A DNA stretch of 64,000 bases from Lepeophtheirus salmonis (taxonomy: Eukaryota > Arthropoda > Copepoda > Siphonostomatoida > Caligidae). Under the pieces are notes generated by a model that saw nothing but the letters and a program-made list of their open reading frames with translations, did no database searches and was not told the origin of the DNA. The position numbers and the translations under genes are program-made. Shown here in pieces: positions 1 through 12,530 of this stretch (positions are counted from its first letter, which is position 1; every line of letters starts with the position of its first letter). The DNA is taken from NCBI RefSeq assembly GCF_016086655.4, contig NC_052131.2:7299940-7363939 (forward strand), read 5' to 3'.

Positions 1-119
1 ATCAATATTATATCATTCTTGAACAGACAACGTATAAAGTTCTTGCTTGCGTGCGTGAGCTCATGAATGACAAAAAGTATCATGGATTATATATTGGGGA
101 TTTATAATTAATGTGATTC

Positions 120-330
120 CTTGTTAGACTTAGATTATAACTGAGGAGCGACATTTAAGTGATTCCTGCCTATGTCCTTGCAAAATACAGAGTGAGAGTT
201 GTGTTTATTTCTTCCTCTGACAACTAGCAGCACAATATCTAATAAAACGTAAAGGCAGCTAAGCTGTTCTCGTCCCATACACCTTTCAAATTGTCAGGGT
301 TGCCATGCTTATTTTTCGTTTTCCTTCGTG
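120..330 (+). repeat. Dispersed inverted-arm repeat, left arm of composite copy A
   Basis: This stretch shares an ordered series of words with sites near 6.04, 25.5, 46.2 and 56.4 kb, and in reverse with 46.74-46.96 kb. The words are GTTTATTTCTTCCTC, then CTAATAAAACG, then GGCAGCTAAGCTGTTCTC, then TTTCAAATTGTCAGGGTTGC. It appears to be the left arm of a composite whose right arm lies at 880-1060, with the tRNA-like core between. It has no coding capacity. Family membership is seen directly; the outer boundary is approximate. Copy A has about 300 bp of extra AT-rich sequence between arm and core compared with copy B. Confidence 0.7.
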
Positions 331-640
331 TACTACTCATATTAATTTTCAAACTTAATGAGTAGCTATGAAGATTTTTCAACATTACCATGATACAAAT
401 CTAACAATGTTAATAAAGAACTTCTTACTAATTATAACAGGAATAAAAAATAAGTAGATTTCTTTTAGCATCTGCCTTTGCTTTCTTTATCCACATACGC
501 TTTTCTTCTCATTTTGTTTAATTATTCATAAATACACATTGAAATTACAATGTACCTAGATTTCTAAACAGTATACGTTTGTAAAGATACTATTTTTTTT
601 ACAAGTCAGTTAATAATTAAGTCAGTTAAAATTGAAACAA

Positions 641-846
641 GTAGCTCAATGGGCAACGCACTCGGGAGAAAGCTTTCTCTTGAACTCAATGTGTGTCGGT
701 TCGCGACTCGGATGTTCCTTAATGCAATATAGCTTGTACATATGGACATCCAAAACAATTCCTAGGTCAGATGGAGTTAAAGCAAAACTAGCAACTCCAT
801 CTGACCAATTTATAATTTACAATAGTAATGCTAAAAAATAAGGTAC
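641..846 (+). repeat. tRNA-like SINE-type core of composite copy A
   Basis: The head carries a box A-like word (TAGCTCAATGGG, 642-653) and a box B-like word (GGTTCGCGACTC, 698-709), the order and spacing of an internal RNA polymerase III promoter. It does not fold convincingly as a tRNA, so it is tRNA-derived at best. The body contains TTCCTAGGTCAGATGGA and a perfect 14-bp hairpin with arms at 765-778 and 793-806, and ends near TAAGGTACC. The same head, body and end occur at 46402-46640, which shows this is a repeat family. The reading frame at 632-841 is incidental. Confidence 0.65.
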
Positions 847-879
847 CCAAAAAGAACATTGAACCCCTGACTATTTGAA

Positions 880-1060
880 AAATAAATGTGTGGAGATCTG
901 TTACAATCAGCAGTGAGAAGGGAGATAAATAAATAAACAAGGACATTGACAAGAATTAATTAACATCCAGTTCTACTCTCAGTCCATCTAGGATTTAAAA
1001 TTTTAACTCTGCAACAAATTTTGAATGTTTCTCTCCCTATCTTTTATGAGTACACAAGAA
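880..1060 (-). repeat. Right (inverted) arm of composite copy A
   Basis: The words here match the right arm of copy B at 46735-46960 in order: GTTACAATCAGCAGTGAGAA, GGGAGATAAATAAA, TCCAGTTCTACTC, CAGTCCATCTAGGATT and AACTCTGCAACAAATTTTG. Copy B has GCTGCAAGTAGC, AAGGAAATAAAG, TCCATTCTACTCCG and AACTCCGCAACGAATCTTT. Read in reverse, these belong to the same arm found forward at 120-330. The match is weaker than in copy B, and the boundary is uncertain. Confidence 0.55.
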
Positions 1061-4000
1061 GGTTCAATCAGGCTTTTGAATGCAGTAAGAGAAGAATATT
1101 ACTACTCAGGAGTTAAATAAAAGTGAAAACAGCTAAGATAAAGAAAATTCTAAAAATAAAAAATAAATGAATATACATTGTAGGTACACGTACATTTTTG
1201 GATTCAAAAAATATATTAACTGTATTTTTATCTTTTTTTGAATCGTCGTAAATGTCTTGTAATAAAAAATAAAAACAAATAAAGACCCTTATGTTGAAAA
1301 TCTAATAAATTCAGCTTTCTTTTTCCCAAAGTCTATCGTAAATTATAGAACTTTATAATAAATATGGAGTGCCTTAAAAAATTAATATTTTAAAAGTTAT
1401 ATTTTGATTTATTGCTTCAAAAGTTATTTTTGAATATTCATATTGCTATCAATGTTTATTCTTAGTATTTAAATTTTTGCTCGTTGTAAGCCGGAAAAAC
1501 AGATATTTTAGATTATAAAGGTTATTTTTAGGTTTATTGAGGTAAAAACAACCAAGAACACACTATCTCAATTCGCGGACAAACATTTATTGAATAGTAG
1601 TGTTTCTAGCAGGGGGACCTTATTTCAAATTCCAAGAGAAGGAAACATTATCTTGTCAGAGTCTGTTTTGAAAGGCAGGAGAGGGTCAATATTATAAAAT
1701 TAATTTGTTTGAATTCTTGTTTTTCAATTTTTTAGAAAATATATTTTGGTAGTTTAATAAAAAAAAATATTTTAAGTTGATTTTCAGCAGTTTGTCAAAG
1801 ATACATAATATATACTTACGAATGAAGACACCAAACACCCTAAAATAGGATTTAAAAAGAAACGTACAGAAAATGTTTTATTATTCCAAAAAATATTACT
1901 TAAATTTATTCACAATTGAATTTAACATTTATATATATGTATTGGATCAACCATGCAAACTATTTCAGAAGTTACAAGTGATATATTGTCAATAAGATCT
2001 CTCTTTCGTTGCACTCCTGGTTCATGATAGAAAAAAAAACCCAGAATTTTATCTAACTACTTGGATTAGATTATTTGAAGATGATAAAAATGGTATTTGA
2101 GATATTTATCGACTTTTTTTTCTCGTCATTTTAACTATTATTATGTATATTTTATTTATAAATATTAAACATCAACAAACAAATTGGTTCAAAAAACATA
2201 CATATGTAGTAATAACTAATATTGAAATATTACACAAACTGGAAAAAGGGATATAAATCTTTTTGGGAAAAACAATAATACAAATTTAAACATCAATTAT
2301 ATATAATTAAATTTTCTATAATATATCATACATATGTATAATAAATAATTATCGGACAATTCGATTTAAAACATTTTTCCTAAATGATATTTAACTGTAG
2401 TAAATTTTATGAATGACAAAGTGAATTAATTCATTCACAATGTTTTGATCCCTTAAGTCCAGTAGTTTAAATATAAATTAAGAAAAGTTGAGATCATATA
2501 TATGTAAAGTAACTGATTCAATTAAAAAAGAAGAAAAAAACAGTATAAGAAAACATTTTTTCCACAAATATCTTAATTCCGCGAATCAGAAAAACACGAT
2601 GATCGAAAGGACTTCCGTTTTCTTGAAGTAGCTACTTTTCAAGATGGTTTGGATTAAATTTGTTGATGGTTGAATCAGTTATTACTTTTTTTATTCTCAT
2701 CCTTTAAGGGCGTATCATCCATGCTATATTTTCACAAATGAAGTATCAAATGGTCATTCTTTGCTTTATCCAACTTTAATTCAAATTCCTCAACGTAGCA
2801 TTTTTTTAATATTCCAAATCAATATAAATAGTATTAAGACCCCAAAAATGATGCTACAGAAGCCATCTGGTGTGTGTTAGAGTGCAATTTTCTTTATCCA
2901 TATTCCTTGCTCTCACCAGATCAGACTAGAATCTTGTAATGGTATAAAGACAATCTTTGGCAATTGATGGTGAACTATCAACAGAGCTAACAAACTTTTT
3001 TTTTTCAGTTTCTTTTTTTTTCCTGTCAAATACTCCATAATGTTATAATAACTGCTTCCCTATTTTCAAACTTTTCATAAGCTCTAGAGTCCAAAAACAA
3101 ACCTTTCGATCTACGTTACTATAAAAGAACTGTTTGTAGGTGTAGTATAGAGGATAAAGAGAGTTTTGTCTCAATTTTTTGACTTGACAATATTAAATTG
3201 ATGTATGTATATTGTAAATGGAATACTTTTATAAGTTTGATAAAGTCACGTAAAAAATACTAATTTTGTTTTTTAAAGTTAATAGTAAACCTAAAGGAGT
3301 GTGAACAATATTTATTGTAATATAATTTATATTAAAACATATGAATGTAATATATATGATTTTTCTACGAAATGTCGTAGAACTATTTACCCCGTTTCAA
3401 TTTATAATTTTTAAGTTATATTAATTTTGTACATATAATTTCCAAATGATTGAACAGGGATGAGTTTTGCATATATTTCTTAAAACCTGGTAGATCCATG
3501 TAATTGAACTTTATACTCGGGTAGAAGCGGGTACTTTAATACATTGAGTTATTTGTACCTACATATAACTATAAATAGGCCATTTTACTTTTTGAAAGAT
3601 TATAACAGTGAAGAGTTGCGATATAATGTTGTCATTAATATTTTCATAAAACTGCTTCCAGCTCTCCATTTTTGAATTGGTTTTCAATGGAGGTGATGAT
3701 GAATGAAAGCGTATCTAAACAAAAAAGGTGCGCTTCATGTATATAACAGTAATTAGGGACATGAATATTGGCTAAATTGCAGTAAGTTTAAAAGCCACTG
3801 ACGATAGAATTTTATAAAAAATATAATAAAGTAAAGTTAATTTGATTGATTGTCTCATTAGAACTAATTTTCAACAACGAGTGTGTATAACTATTGCCAG
3901 ACTTGAATATTATTTGTCCTTTAAAGTGGCGTTTTGCATTTGACAATCCTTATTACAACAAATTAGCAATAGAAGTTGCCATCATTATTATAATGTTATT

Positions 4001-6035
4001 GAGGAGGACACATATCAGAATTCATAATAAAATTAAGTAAATTATAACAACTACGTATCTATTATTTAATTAAGTCATAGAAACTTGTAAAGTTGTATCG
4101 TGATGAAGTTTGACATAAATTATTAACTAAGGATATTAAATTCTGGATCGCTGATAACAGTTGTAAAAATGTAAGGATTTACAAAGAGAATTGGAGATTT
4201 TTGACATAGCGTCTTTGTAATTATGAACTCACATTTAACACATTCAAAATAGAATTTGGTATTATATACAAGTCACATAATTAATTCCAATTCTGAACAT
4301 TCCATTTTTATTAGTGATTTAACAAAGATCCTTATCTTCTGCATGACTCCACTGAATCATCTAAATTTTGTTAAGTTCATGGAAATTTACTTTGGAAAAG
4401 TAAATTTCCCCACACTTCTACATCACCAAGTTAATGGAGTCTCAAAGTACAGAAGTTTTATCCAAAATAAAGAAATATTCAATGAACTTGAAGGGAAGAG
4501 TAGGTACATTTCTGGCATTAGTTGAAACTACAGAGACTCAACAGCAATCCATGACTTCAATGTTGGTTGGTCCTTCCAATGGTTATTTTTGGGTCGTCCT
4601 TATCTTATGAATTTGAAAAATGTTACAAAAGCCGAGAGTCGAAAGACTGAAGGTTTTCATGACCAATGAAGCATCATTATATTGAATTAAAGTAGCCGAA
4701 ATCCTAAAAAAACAATTTTCTTGTTTCTTGTCTAGCTCATGATCGTAACAGAATAGTGAGAGTAATAATATTAGTAGTATTAATATCAATACATCAAATT
4801 GAGAAAATTGTTTCCTGAAACCGTCAATCACGATAGAACACAATTAAATACAGAAACACTCCTATCCTTAACTGTGATTTTAAGAGAGTTTTCAGACATA
4901 AATATACCGAAAAGGTTCTATTTAACGGAGAATCACATCAAAGATATTATGATAATGAAGCTGAACATTGAATTATTAAACTATCAGAATCGTTAAATTA
5001 TCTAATGTATCGTATTATTATTATTTATTTAATTTATTACATTTCTAGATACTTTAATTTAGCTATTGGAACCGTTTCCTACGTTGATGGATGAAATTTA
5101 GGTCATTATAGACGTTGACAGCTCAATATATTTCAAAAATAATTATTATCATTTAAAGAAATACCCTTTAAAAGATATTAAATAAATATAAAATATTAAT
5201 TAATTTGCAACAAAATAATATTAATTCTTTTTAAATACATTTTTTATTTTAAACAAATTATACTTTCTTCAATGGAAAAATGAATAATTTAGGTACAATA
5301 AAAAGTATTTTTATATGAACACAATTCAAAAAATTGTTTGAAAATATAAGTAATAAGCGAATTAAATAGAAACCATTTCATAATTAAAACATGGAATCTG
5401 GAAAATTATAAACTGTCAAATTAACATAACATATATTTTTTACTAATATAGTAAATAATTTCAATTATGTTTTTATCAAACTATGGTGAGTATGAATTTA
5501 TATAACGTTTTTAGAATTTTGCTGGTCTTGGTAATGACCATCAATTTTTTTTGTCGTGTTTTTCATAATATTGAATACGATAACAATATAGCAATTAACC
5601 TTTGCATTATTAACCATATTAACGAAAACTATTAAATACAAACGTATTGATGACTTGGGATTCGGTAGATGAATATGAATTTGCTGATCCATAGGATCAA
5701 CTCTCCCCATGCTTAGTTTAAAGGATTAACATTATAGTACAAATCCCCAACGATCCACGTTGGCTCTTTTTTATCTTATTTTAACATTTGGCGAGATGTT
5801 CATCTTTGATAAATACAGAGTAAGATAATGGGTTAATTTTGAATATTTGATGCCATAGTGAAACTTTTCATACATATATAACATTGATTGACACAGAGTC
5901 GAATTTAACATTAGCGTATGATTATAAAAGAAGCTAAACAACACTGCAGATTTGTTGGAGATTTATTTGTGTAAATCCTCGTTGGACTAAAATTTAAATT
6001 AAAGATATACAACTCTTGACTATTTTCCTCTTATA
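1061..6035. other. AT-rich spacer without recognisable gene
   Basis: I see only AT-rich sequence with homopolymer runs and short chance open frames of at most 89 codons. None has a recognisable motif or biased composition. A perfect hairpin at 4381-4409 is listed separately. Confidence 0.6.
4381..4409. repeat. Perfect 13-bp hairpin
   Basis: GGAAATTTACTTT and its exact reverse complement are separated by three bases. No flanking gene or T-run supports a terminator or regulatory role. It may be a chance palindrome or the relic of a small foldback element. Confidence 0.5.
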
Positions 6036-6039
6036 TATA

Positions 6040-6190
6040 TGGAGTTGAATTTGTCTGTGCTTACTTTCTTCCCAACTATGTCAGGGCTGCTTACAGCTAA
6101 TATAATAAAACTACTAGATAGGCAATCTACTCTCCTCCCAAATATTTTTCAAATTGTCAGGGTTACCATGTTAATTTTCGGTTTCTTTTT
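6040..6190 (+). repeat. Solo arm of the dispersed inverted-arm repeat
   Basis: This copy contains CTTACTTTCTTCCCAAC, ACAGCTAATATAATAAAAC, CTACTCTCCTCCCAAATA and TTTTTCAAATTGTCAGGG. They are in the same order as the arm at 120-330, including TTACCATG after the CAGGG word. No tRNA-like core follows, so it is a solo arm or truncated copy. Confidence 0.65.
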
Positions 6191-7039
6191 TCTCATATAA
6201 TATTCATCACTGACTATTGCTTAGTGTACTATATTAAAAATTAAAAAAAGGTGTACATATATATATATAAATATAAAAAATGTGACATAGATTATCCTTA
6301 ACAACAAGCCTGTTTATGAACAGTGAGCCCTATTAAAAAAGTAGAAGGGATTACATATATTTAAGGTTGAAAATCATTTTGCATTTTTTTGACGTGCCTG
6401 TTTTGTTGTAGTTACCAACATGAACAATGTTTTTGTTTTCTGAAGTTGTAATCATTATACTTTCATTCTTGATGAAAGAAAATCTTAGTATGGGGTAACT
6501 TTGGGTGGATAGGTTCCTGAAAAACGGGGGGTAACAGTGACAATTTGTTGGGGGGTTATCTTATATAATAATAAAGTAATTATATATCATTAAAGAAAAG
6601 TTTATCTTGTCTAACTACCGTTAGTAAAAACATTGTCATTTTTAGAGACAAGACATTTGCAGACAGATTTCACTATAAAATATCGTGCTCCATACTCTTG
6701 GATACTTTAAAATTTTCAAAATAGAGAAGACTAATTAATATGAGGATCCATATTTTGCTCTTACCAAGAAATACTTATTTTTAACTTTTACACCCACCGC
6801 AATTTAGGCAATATTTACATCCTTAATAATACTTTATACATTACTAATCATTTGTGTACACATAAGAACTCACATAAAAACAGAAATACGAGAGATTACC
6901 CGTTCATAGGAATAAATATATGGCAAATATCCGTTTAAAAACAGGATCACTCAATAAATAATGACCCAAATACTTCAAGACCGTTTGGCAGGATTATATT
7001 TAGGGGGGTTGTTTTTTGAATAAATAAATATTTGGTAAA

Positions 7040-7385
7040 CTACATTTTCTAAATAATATTCGCAGAACTAAATTTTCTTAAAATTATTTGAAAAAGTTTG
7101 TAACAATTAAATTTTCTGAAATTTTTTTAAAAAAATTCACATTTATTCACAAAAATTTCAAAATTCACAGCTGGTGAAAAAATGTTTAATTTCAAAAAGC
7201 CAAAGTTGTTAACAAAAAAATATTTTTTTCGTAATAGTTTTAAATATTAAATTTTTGAGAAAATTTTCAAAATTCCATAGGTATTCACGTAGTTTTAATT
7301 ATTTTAGAAAAAAGTTTGAAAAATTAAATTAAATTTCAAATAATACATTTTGAAAAAAAAAATTCAAATATTAAATTTTCCGGTA
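7040..7385. repeat. Degenerate AT-rich repeat rich in TTAAATTTTC words
   Basis: Near-copies of ATTAAATTTTCTGAAATTT, AAATTTCAAA and AAAAATTCA recur at irregular spacing, with A and T runs on both strands. It ends against a GC-richer stretch at 7408-7450 holding GAGGGGGAAGAGCCCCTC, which is itself a short palindrome. It is probably an old tandem repeat or part of an AT-rich transposon. No protein is encoded. Confidence 0.45.
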
Positions 7386-10300
7386 AAAGAAAATTCATTA
7401 ATTTTTTTTGAGGGGGAAGAGCCCCTCAACGCCACCCTCTGCGGACGTCTCTCAATTTCCCCTGAGCATATTTTCCACTGAGTTAATTCTCTGTTTTTGC
7501 AGGTATTTCTTACAATGATTCTCAGAGTACGTTATTACACGCCCTCATCCCTATACCTGACATTTTCATTTGTGATCCTTTCTTGAATTAAAAAAAGAGA
7601 TTGGTAGGTAAACGATGTAATATCTTATGCAAAAAATGTTAACATTAAAGGAACCAACTTACTTAAATTATTTATGGTCCAGTAAATATTTTTAAATGAG
7701 TATTTATTTTTTAATATACTCGTTGAGAATAAATATTTGTAATATACATTAGGGTGAATCGTTTTTAGGAAATTGGTTCAACTTTTTCGAATTTTGAAAT
7801 TGATGGTGCAGGAAAAGAGGCGTACTACAATAAAAACAGTTTGTGAGAAATGAGTTCAAGTGAGTTCGTTTAAGAGGTTCCTTATTACATTATATATATT
7901 CTTTAAATGGTAGTAACATTTAATTAATCGTAAAGACAATTTGATCATAATTGTTTTTATGATTGTGACCTATTTCCTAGGTATTGATGATGATTAATAA
8001 TTAGTATGTTATAAAAAGTTGAAATATTATAGTTTTCCAAAAATAACTCAAATATACCAGAAAAAACAATAACAAATTTATATATGTTGGACCTATATTT
8101 ATTTTTCAATAAGAAAGAAGCTTGTATGGTAAAGTTAAATATACCAATGATTGGTAAAAATAGCAAAAAACTATTTGAAACCCCATAAATAACATAAATA
8201 AATTTTCATGTTAATTGTGGAGCTTATAAAAAACGTTCGATCCTTTTAAAATTTTGTTGTAAATAGATTTCTTAGTATTACCAATTTTTCAGTATCTTAA
8301 AAATCGTATATTAGTTAAATTATTTTTTTCTACCAACTCTAATGTTTATAGGTCATGTACATATTATACTCATTTAGATACCTATAAAATAACACTTTTT
8401 CTGAAGTAAGTAACCCTATAAAAGAGTTTGTCATATCTTTATATTTTCTTAAAAGAGTAAAAAAGAACATGGTTTTATTTCTTTATATTTATTTTGAAAT
8501 TTGGTTAAGCCCTAGATAAGCATTTATCCTATATATGCAGATTTCATGAATAATAAATCCTTTTTTTTTCTTTTTTTTTCAATTTTGAAAAATTACATTT
8601 CTATTCATTTTTGCATACAGAATGAGTCATAGAATAGGTTTTTTTTCGGTCCTTTAATGGGTTTTTAATCTAACAAGTCGGTAAATATGTACCTTTAGAG
8701 AGTCAATTCATATGTAAGAAAGAATAAATTTTAATGTTCTTGACATTTAGAGTTTACTTTATGTCTCTAAAGTTAAGAAAATTAACTTTTTTTTTTTTTT
8801 TCTGGAAATGCTATTTTTCAAGTACATAGAAATATAATTTTACAGTTTTCTGTAAATTTTAATATTTCCATAATAATTAAAGGTGTTAAAAAATATAAAT
8901 TTACATTAGTGCAAGACTTTTTGTATTTATAATTTGATCAGTATTTTATATGTTCCTCTGCTGTTACTAGCATTCTTTCAATTTTGAGCAGGGATCATCA
9001 ATGCATAAATCTCTTGAATGACAGAGATTAGTACTGATAATTTTGAAAACTGATAGAATTGATAATTGACATCACAGTAATTTTTGTTATTGCCTTCAAA
9101 AGATTAGACGTAGGATTACAGTATATTTCCTTCCCTTCATAGCAGCATGCAAGGCTATATAAAAGGCTATAAGGCTATAGAAAATACATAAAATTATGAC
9201 ACTCACAGAAAACCAAGGAAATTTCTTTGAAGCCGTGCTAAGAAACAAGAAAACAATGATAGTTGACACAAAAACAGTCAAAAACATAGTATTTTTCGCA
9301 AAAAGCTTGAAAAAAATTTTTTTCAGGTTAAATACATAATTTGCATCTCATTGGTAGTTATATCAAATCAATACTACAAGCATATATTATTTAAATAAAT
9401 ATGGGTCATTCCGTTATAATTTTCACAAGCAAACGGACTTGACTTATTTTTGGTATGTGGTATTTGACAGTAGATAAGCTAACCCATGAAATTTGGATTC
9501 TTTAACTGAATCCAAATTGGAATTCTAAGGCCTTAAAGATAAAAAAAAAAGTATTTTGATATGCAATTATAAGCAAATATAGTACATAATTAAAAAGCTA
9601 TCAGTTACCTTAGCAAAACCTATGTAAAAAAATAAGTTTTACATTAATTGTTTACCCTCATTTGATTTTTTTAAAATTTAAACCATATAAACACTTATAT
9701 TTTTAAACTCTTGAGTAAAAAGTTCATAGAATTAAGAATAATGTTGTGATCCATAAACAATATAACTCCCTTTGTATATGATCTAAAAAAAGGTTTTATC
9801 GAAAATACCCATTTATATAAAAATATAATCAATGTACAGAGAATCATTTAACTTAATAAGGATTCTTTTCTTATCACAATCAGGTTACTCAAAAAATCAC
9901 TTATTATAACGTTAGGTTAAACTGGGTTAATATAAGTTAATATACTATGTCAATAATATGTGTGGTGTGTCTCAAAAATTGTTTCAAGTCCTTCACTCAT
10001 TCCAATCTCCTTCCTCCGTATAATTCCATGTCAAATGTATATTAACAATATTTTTTCATTACGAAATTTCATTGTATCTTTGGATTAAGATATTTCTTTT
10101 TTTTTAATTGACACGATAAATTAATTATTATAATTTTATAATAATTCTTTTTTTTTTTTTCAAGTAGACTTCTGCAGAAAAGGGTAAGCTTAAACAAAAT
10201 TTATCATTTATATAAAAATATAACTAACTAACTTCTTTAGATGACGATAAGTTACATTTTTTTATAGCTGTAATAATAAATAATTATTAACTCTTGAATT

Positions 10301-10960
10301 GAATTACAGCTAGAATAAAATTCACAATTTACAGGGTTTGTCTGCTATCACTAACCGAAAATCACAAGCTAATTGACAGACTTTGCTCAAAATTTGAAAT
10401 GAGTTAACTAACAAATGCATCTTAAGAGTAGTAGGTATGATCTTTCAGTTTGTAAGTTGGAAATTCAAAGAGTCAAAGTAGGACATTTTTATTCTTCTAA
10501 AAACCATCCAAGACTATGAAAATAATCAAACATAATTTATTTCCATGAAAATATGGGTTTTTGGGTAAACTACTTCTTTCTTTTCGACGGCTTTAACTTT
10601 TTCTTTAAATTATCACTCTATGTATTTTATCTCGTGTTATTTCATACCCCATTATTGATTAAAATATTTATAAACTATCAATTCAATGTATATAATCATT
10701 AATATCTAAATAATATTTAACAATTGGCAACAACAAAAACAAAAAAACATAAATATATATATTTTTAAAATGCAATTCTTTCCCTCTCGAGGTAGTGAGT
10801 AAATAAAAAATATTTATGTGGAAATAATACCGTATAAATGTTTCTTTAATAACTTTATCTTTGATTTTAAAAGATGTGACATATAACGAAAATGAACAAA
10901 ATATAACGTCAAAAAGTATAAATCTATTTTTTTTTAAAGTATTGCCTATCTAACCAAATA
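7386..10960. other. AT-rich spacer without recognisable gene
   Basis: Homopolymer runs occur near 8562-8579, 8788-8802 and 10147-10160, with chance frames of at most 69 codons. The minus-strand frame at 9096-9287 is hydrophobic but has no recognisable domain. Nothing else is supported. Confidence 0.55.
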
Positions 10961-10964
10961 CTTA

Positions 10965-11874
10965 CAGGGTGTGTGTCCACGATAAATTGGAACTATCTTA
11001 AAATTCAACCTACTTGATAAAAAGGGAATTTGTAGTGTATTTGGTAATATGAAAAAGTTAGATATGATATTAAACAATAAATTTATTCAACATGTCCTCC
11101 CTCAGCAGCCATCATCTTCTCCATCCTGTCCCTAAAGGATTTGCATGGCCTGATGACTTCCGCGGAATCGACAGCATTCAACTCCCTCGTAATGGAGCCC
11201 GGGAACTTTGTGGTGAAGACTGCAGGGACTTCTTCTCTCTCCTTGGCAAGCCACCTGTCATTCTGGACGTTGTAGCTTTTGTCGACAGTCCAGTTCTTCT
11301 TGTCGGAGAAGAAGATGATTCTTCCTCCATGGCACTTCAGGTCATTAAGGAGACGCTTACACTTTGGTAAGCCAGGTGGCCTTCATGGATGTGTTGTTTG
11401 GCCATTCGGTATGATCTGTACCCGAGGTCCTCATTCACAGCCTTGGAGACCAGCTGTTTGCTCACTCCACGGTTCTTGGCCAACCTTGACAAGGAAGTCC
11501 CAGGCGAAGCCTTGATGGACTTCTGGAGGCCTTCAAGGAAGCAGGGAGTGCGGATTCGGTCACTTCTCATGTTGTGGGCCTTGCGGTAGACTTTCCCCTC
11601 AACCTCCCAGGCATTGAAGACCCAGTACACCATGGTCTTGGAGTAGTTAAGAAGCTTGTAGATAGCAGAGGACTTGTGTCCCACGCGAGCCAATTCGAAG
11701 ATGGTGTCTCTCCTTGCTTGTTCCATGATGACTATGGTTTGCTGTCAAAACAATTGTGGTGGAAGTTATAGTGTATTGTTAACGCAACCTATATTAATAT
11801 GATTTAACCCCGAATATCTACATTATGGATCTGGATGAAGTTTAAAGTAGTTCCAATATATCGTGGACACCCTG
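10965..11874 (-). mobile_element. Internally deleted mariner/Tc1-superfamily element
   Basis: The ends are inverted repeats. The left begins CAGGGTGTGTGTCCACGAT (from 10965). The right, read in reverse from 11874, begins CAGGGTGTCCACGATATATT. They match over about 36 bp apart from a short GT duplication on the left. Both ends are flanked by the dinucleotide TA (10963-10964 and 11875-11876), the target duplicated by this superfamily. At about 910 bp the copy is shorter than the usual ~1.3 kb because the middle of the transposase is missing. It cannot be autonomous. Its terminal word resembles that of the remnant starting at 58246. Confidence 0.9.
11083..11726 (-). pseudogene. Mariner-type transposase, frameshifted and internally deleted
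   Basis: The frame opens with MEQARRDTIFELARVG and runs through a helix-turn-helix DNA-binding region (SLSRLAKNRGVSKQLVSKAV). A one-base frameshift lies near 11360-11375. The other frame then continues with KRLLNDLKCHGGRIIFFSDK, where the D after FFS is the expected first catalytic acid, and reaches VFTTKFPGS. A deletion near 11190 removes the second and third catalytic acids and joins to the C-terminal RDRMEKMMAAEGGHVE and a stop. The ends match a mariner transposase; the domain order is seen directly. The open frame on the opposite strand at 11092-11370 is a shadow. Confidence 0.85.
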
Positions 11875-11876
11875 TA

Positions 11877-12528
11877 GTTTAAAGAATTAAAATACTAATA
11901 CACATATTCACACTCAGGAGAGCCAATTCTATCGATTTTGGCAGACTTATTAGAGCATTTTTAAACACCAAAATGAATTAATTTTATTTAGATATTTCTA
12001 CTAATTAATTAATTTGTGTTTTCATCATGATATTTCATTCTTTTACTATTTTATCTTCCATAATTATATGCTTTTAGGGTGCATGAAAAAAGATAATCTT
12101 TATTTTGGCAACAAAATATTTAAAAAAATGTATAAAATGAGTAATAACTAAATAGAACAAAAATCCTTATTGTTTTTATAATGAAGAAGAATATTTTTTT
12201 TTTTTGTTATGATCAATCTTCTTTCCCTTTCACTTTCAAAGATGTGTAAAAAATCCCATTAATTAGCAAACCTCACTTCCATATAGTTCATATTAAGTAT
12301 CAAAAAACAGTATTTTTGTGTTGTTATAAATTGATAAGTTAGTCTTTCTATTTGCATGATTTTTGGTTGATTTTTTTTAAATTATCATTTATTTCGGTAC
12401 AACATTACCAAGCTAACAAAATAAAAAGATTAATAACCTAAAGAACACTCAATTACCCTTAATAAGTACGTGGCGATAAAAAAAATCATATAAAAACAAC
12501 CAAATAAAAAACTGAAAGTTTAATTACT
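11877..12528. other. AT-rich spacer between two transposon remnants
   Basis: I see no coding signal, only T- and A-runs (for example near 12191-12205). Confidence 0.55.
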
Positions 12529-12530
12529 TT

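Noticed and set aside
641..711. Possible functional tRNA gene
   Set aside because: Box A and box B words are present, but no cloverleaf or matching acceptor stem can be drawn, and the same degraded head recurs at 46402, so it is a SINE-type repeat.
11092..11370. Plus-strand open frame of 92 codons
   Set aside because: It is the antisense shadow of the mariner transposase on the minus strand.
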